From the NCBI GenBank assembly GCA_031261385.1, contig JAISJS010000057.1, forward strand, positions 1-6,934: a stretch of DNA of 6,934 bases, written 5' to 3'. This document shows, in pieces, positions 5,270 through 6,934 of the stretch. Made by a program: the position numbers and the translations under genes. This DNA is from Treponema sp. (lineage in GTDB: Bacteria; Spirochaetota; Spirochaetia; Treponematales; Breznakiellaceae). Numbering within the stretch: the first letter of the stretch is position 1; every line of letters begins with the position of its first letter. The notes beneath the pieces were generated by a model that did not search any database, had not been told where the DNA came from, and worked only from the letters and a program-made list of their open reading frames with translations.

Positions 5270-6441
5270 GGTTCACGGTCCGCAGGCAGATTGCTGTCTA
5301 CTATTACCCCGTGTTCCGGGGAAAGCCAGCTGACCCGCACCTGGTCGCCAATGTTGACCGGTGCGTCAATACCGTGGCGGTTTGCCGTGACTTCTTCGCC
5401 GCCTTTGAGCCGGGCTGTAATCCGCAGCATACCGCCGGCAAAACTTTTTCCGGTAACCGTTGCCGAAAGGGAAAAGCCGCCGGCCGCTTGATTTTCCGCT
5501 TCATTTTCCGCCGGGGACAGAACAAGCTGTTCCCCCCGGACCGCCACGGTAATATCCTGCCCTGCGGTGATCTCTTGTCCGCTGTCCAGGCCGTTTTCGC
5601 TGCCGTTTGCGGCAGGAGAAGCAACTCTGGCCCGTCCTGCAGGATGGTCAAAAATCACAATATCTTTGCCGTCTGCAGTTTCCCGGGAGACGACGGTTCC
5701 CTTTATGATGTTTGCGTTTCCGACAAACTGCGCTACAAAGCTTGTTTTGGGTCTGTTGTACACGTCGGCGGCGCTGCCAATCTGTTCAAAGAGGCCGTTT
5801 CGCATAACGGCGATCCGGTCGGACATGGTAAGGGCTTCTTCCTGATCGTGCGTAATATAGATAAAAGTGATGCCCAGCTGCTGCTGCAGGCGTTTAAGTT
5901 CGATCTGCATAAGGCGGCGGAGCTGGAGATCGAGGGCCCCAAGCGGTTCGTCAAGGAGCAGCACTTTGGGCTTGTTTATCACCGCACGGGCAACGGCAAC
6001 CCGCTGGCGCTGGCCGCCGGAAAGTTCATCGGGCCGTCGTTTTTCATATCCGGAAAGCTGTACCAGGGCCAGGGCTTCGGCGGCGGCCTTTTTTATTTCA
6101 CTCTTTGGGCGGCGCTCAAGGCGGAGGCTGTAACCGACATTCTGCTCAACATTCATGTGGGGAAACAGGGCGTAATTTTGAAAGACCATGTTGACATCCC
6201 GCTTGTCGGGAGAATTTTCCGTTACATCCCGCCCTTCAAGAAAAACCCTGCCCGAATCGGCTTCCTCAAGCCCTGCAATTATCCGTAACGTGGTAGTTTT
6301 GCCGCACCCGGAGGATCCAAGAAGGGTGATAAATTCTCCCCGGCCAACGGAAAGATCGAGCCCGCAGAGTACCTCGGTTGATCCAAACCGCTTTTTAATT
6401 CCCTCCAAACGTAACAGTTCTTCGCCCACTTCTCCCCTCAT
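5266..6441 (-). CDS. potA: PotA-like ABC transporter ATP-binding protein
   Basis: The energising ATPase of the importer, cytoplasmic. Numbered from the ATG at 6441 (391 residues): Walker A GSSGCGKTT (42-50), Q-loop Gln88 in MVFQNYALFP, signature LSGGQ (140-144), Walker B VLLLDEP (160-166), D-loop GALD (168-171) and switch His198 in YITHDQ. After about 240 residues comes FVAQFVGNANII, the usual bridge to a C-terminal TOBE-type regulatory domain (about 250-391), which holds low-complexity Ala/Glu/Asn and Gly/Gln repeats. First gene of the five-gene operon; its stop overlaps the next start by ATGA. Three starts are possible. ATG at 6465 has no ribosome site. ATG at 6441 has a weak TTAGG 9 bases upstream. 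GTG at 6429 has GAGGGGAG directly before it and fits the predicted promoter. I choose 6441, with 6429 a serious rival. Confidence 0.94.
   Translation of the reverse strand: MRGEVGEELLRLEGIKKRFGSTEVLCGLDLSVGRGEFITLLGSSGCGKTTTLRIIAGLEEADSGRVFLEGRDVTENSPDKRDVNMVFQNYALFPHMNVEQNVGYSLRLERRPKSEIKKAAAEALALVQLSGYEKRRPDELSGGQRQRVAVARAVINKPKVLLLDEPLGALDLQLRRLMQIELKRLQQQLGITFIYITHDQEEALTMSDRIAVMRNGLFEQIGSAADVYNRPKTSFVAQFVGNANIIKGTVVSRETADGKDIVIFDHPAGRARVASPAANGSENGLDSGQEITAGQDITVAVRGEQLVLSPAENEAENQAAGGFSLSATVTGKSFAGGMLRITARLKGGEEVTANRHGIDAPVNIGDQVRVSWLSPEHGVIVDSNLPADREP
5488..5511 (-). repeat. 12-bp tandem repeat in the TOBE-domain linker of the ATPase gene
   Basis: Two adjacent 12-base units differing at one base encode Ala-Glu-Asn-Glu and Ala-Glu-Asn-Gln (residues 311-318 from the 6441 start). 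They lie in a low-complexity, probably surface-exposed part of the C-terminal domain. A looser six-residue repeat (GQEITA/GQDITV, from about residue 288) lies nearby. Confidence 0.65.
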
Positions 6442-6455
6442 TATTGAATACCTAA

Positions 6456-6484
6456 AACATACCAATTTGATAAGAAATAAGCAA
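6456..6484 (-). promoter_or_regulatory. Candidate extended -10 promoter for the transport operon
   Basis: On the minus strand TTGCTT (6479-6484, weak -35) is followed after 17 bases by TATGTT (6456-6461, 4 of 6), with a TG one base before the -10 as in extended -10 promoters. The expected start near 6449 would give a leader of about 20 bases carrying GAGGGGAG before the GTG at 6429. No better leftward promoter was seen in this gap, but the match is modest. Confidence 0.4.
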
Positions 6485-6496
6485 CGAGAAAAAAAG

Positions 6497-6677
6497 TGGT
6501 GACTGACACAACATCATAAACTTAAGAGTTTTTAACCGCAAAGTCGAATCGAACCTTTGGTTCGCAGTCGAATAAGTTTTTAAGAGGTAATAGCCTCTTT
6601 TCTTTTCCCTTCTTTAACTTTTTCGACTTCGTGGTTATATATTCTTCCTTAAGTTTACGATGTTATGACTGACACCA
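6497..6677. repeat. 181-bp imperfect inverted-repeat element (MITE-like or regulatory) between divergent promoters
   Basis: The outer 30 bases at each end (6497-6526 and 6648-6677) match as inverse complements at 25 of 30 positions, beginning TGGTG and ending AACTTAAG. An inner pair (6534-6548 and 6622-6636) matches at 13 of 15. The plus-strand 10-mer TGACTGACAC also occurs directly at both ends (6500-6509, 6666-6675). The interior holds two small perfect hairpins: CGAACC-TTT-GGTTCG (6550-6564) and AAGAGG-TAATAG-CCTCTT (6582-6599), the second followed by a pyrimidine-rich run. No open frame of note and no clear target-site duplication. It is either a miniature non-autonomous element or a structured regulatory/RNA region. 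Confidence 0.6.
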
Positions 6678-6687
6678 TTTTATCCTG

Positions 6688-6717
6688 TTGACAACTATTC
6701 CTCTATGAATGTATAAT
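6688..6717 (+). promoter_or_regulatory. Near-consensus sigma70 promoter for the rightward exported-protein gene
   Basis: TTGACA (6688-6693) and TATAAT (6712-6717) are both perfect consensus hexamers, with an 18-base spacer. They lie 42 bases before the start of the plus-strand gene, giving an expected transcription start near 6724 and a leader of about 35 bases. Confidence 0.85.
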
Positions 6718-6726
6718 ATAATATCA

Positions 6727-6739
6727 CTAGTTTTACTAG
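6727..6739 (+). promoter_or_regulatory. Short palindrome just after the -10 box (possible operator)
   Basis: CTAGT and ACTAG form a perfect 5-bp inverted repeat around TTT. It falls in the first bases of the predicted transcript, where a repressor would block a strong promoter. Half-sites are short, so chance is possible. Confidence 0.35.
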
Positions 6740-6758
6740 GGTATAAAAAGGAGTGTTT

Positions 6759-6934
6759 ATGAACATGAAAAAGAACAGGATTTTAGGATGTTTTTTACTG
6801 GCTCTGATGCTGGTTCCGGCGGCAGTTTGGGCGGGAGGCGGCAAGGATAAGGAGTCCGCAGGCAAACCGGCTGCCGAAGCGCTGTCCGGCAAGAAGATTA
6901 TCGTGGCGGACGCCAATTCCACCCATCACCTTAA
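6759..6934 (+). CDS. Exported protein, probably a solute-binding protein (incomplete at right edge)
   Basis: The first 58 codons of a plus-strand gene that runs off the window. AAGGAG (6748-6753) lies 5 bases before the ATG at 6759; a second in-frame ATG at 6765 is possible. The protein begins with a classical signal peptide: basic KKNR, hydrophobic core ILGCFLLALMLVP, then AAVWA before GGGKDK. The Ala-Gly junction near residues 25-26 suits signal peptidase I. Cys11 is too early and wrongly placed for a lipobox. The mature end is a Gly/Lys/Ala-rich linker (26-44), then GKKIIVADAN, which looks like the first strand of a periplasmic solute-binding domain. The likely family is an ABC or TRAP-type binding protein, but too little is present to choose. 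Strong divergent promoter upstream; its relation to the transport operon is inferred from position only. Confidence 0.8.
   Translation, partial: MNMKKNRILGCFLLALMLVPAAVWAGGGKDKESAGKPAAEALSGKKIIVADANSTHHL

Noticed and set aside
5248..6288. Long plus-strand open frame (346 codons) antisense to the ATPase gene
   Set aside because: It lies opposite a gene with every ABC ATPase motif intact. The translation has no recognisable domain and no ribosome site, so it is a by-product of the opposite strand's codon use.
6541..6565. tRNA-like T-arm (GGTTCGATTC on the minus strand)
   Set aside because: The flanking bases do not form the 5-bp T-stem, and no acceptor, D or anticodon arm could be found. The match comes from the small CGAACC hairpin.
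6695..6922. Minus-strand 75-codon open frame opposite the exported-protein gene
   Set aside because: The plus strand has a consensus promoter, ribosome site and signal peptide here; the minus-strand frame has none of these.

Overview
The window suggests a spirochaete, most likely a gut-type Treponema. This is inferred from the roughly balanced base composition, the exported protein at the right edge whose mature end begins Ala-Gly-Gly-Gly-Lys-Asp (a start I associate with treponemal solute-binding proteins), and a relaxed lipobox. The species cannot be fixed from the sequence alone.

Left block (1-1620, minus strand): a two-gene unit. A clear sigma70-type promoter (1591-1620) reads through a perfect 9-bp palindrome into a small four-helix membrane protein of unknown function (1113-1541). 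Fifteen bases later comes an aldo/keto reductase-like protein with a C-terminal iron-sulphur region (1097 to the left edge, incomplete). Its canonical catalytic Tyr, Lys and His appear to be missing.

Centre (1661-6441, minus strand): a tightly packed five-gene operon in the order ATPase, permease, permease, lipoprotein binding protein, amidohydrolase. The first four genes form a PotABCD-type ABC importer. Three junctions are 4-base ATGA overlaps and the last is a 1-base overlap, so the genes are probably translationally coupled. The binding protein keeps the PotD fold landmarks, but by gapless eye alignment it has lost all three acidic residues that hold the polyamine amines in E. coli PotD. 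The importer therefore probably carries something other than putrescine or spermidine, and the coupled amidohydrolase is a good candidate for the first enzyme acting on that cargo. Several of these genes carry small in-frame duplications or insertions: 15 bp in the amidohydrolase, 12 bp in the ATPase, and about 15 extra residues in the second permease.

Right block (6442-6934): a divergent intergenic region. A 181-bp imperfect inverted-repeat element (6497-6677) fills almost exactly the space between a weak leftward promoter for the transport operon and a near-consensus rightward promoter (6688-6717). The rightward promoter has a small palindrome at its start site and drives an exported, probably solute-binding, protein that runs off the right edge.

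The window reads as an uptake-and-catabolism locus for an unidentified organic solute, with a second possible uptake gene divergently expressed and a redox protein/membrane protein pair downstream.
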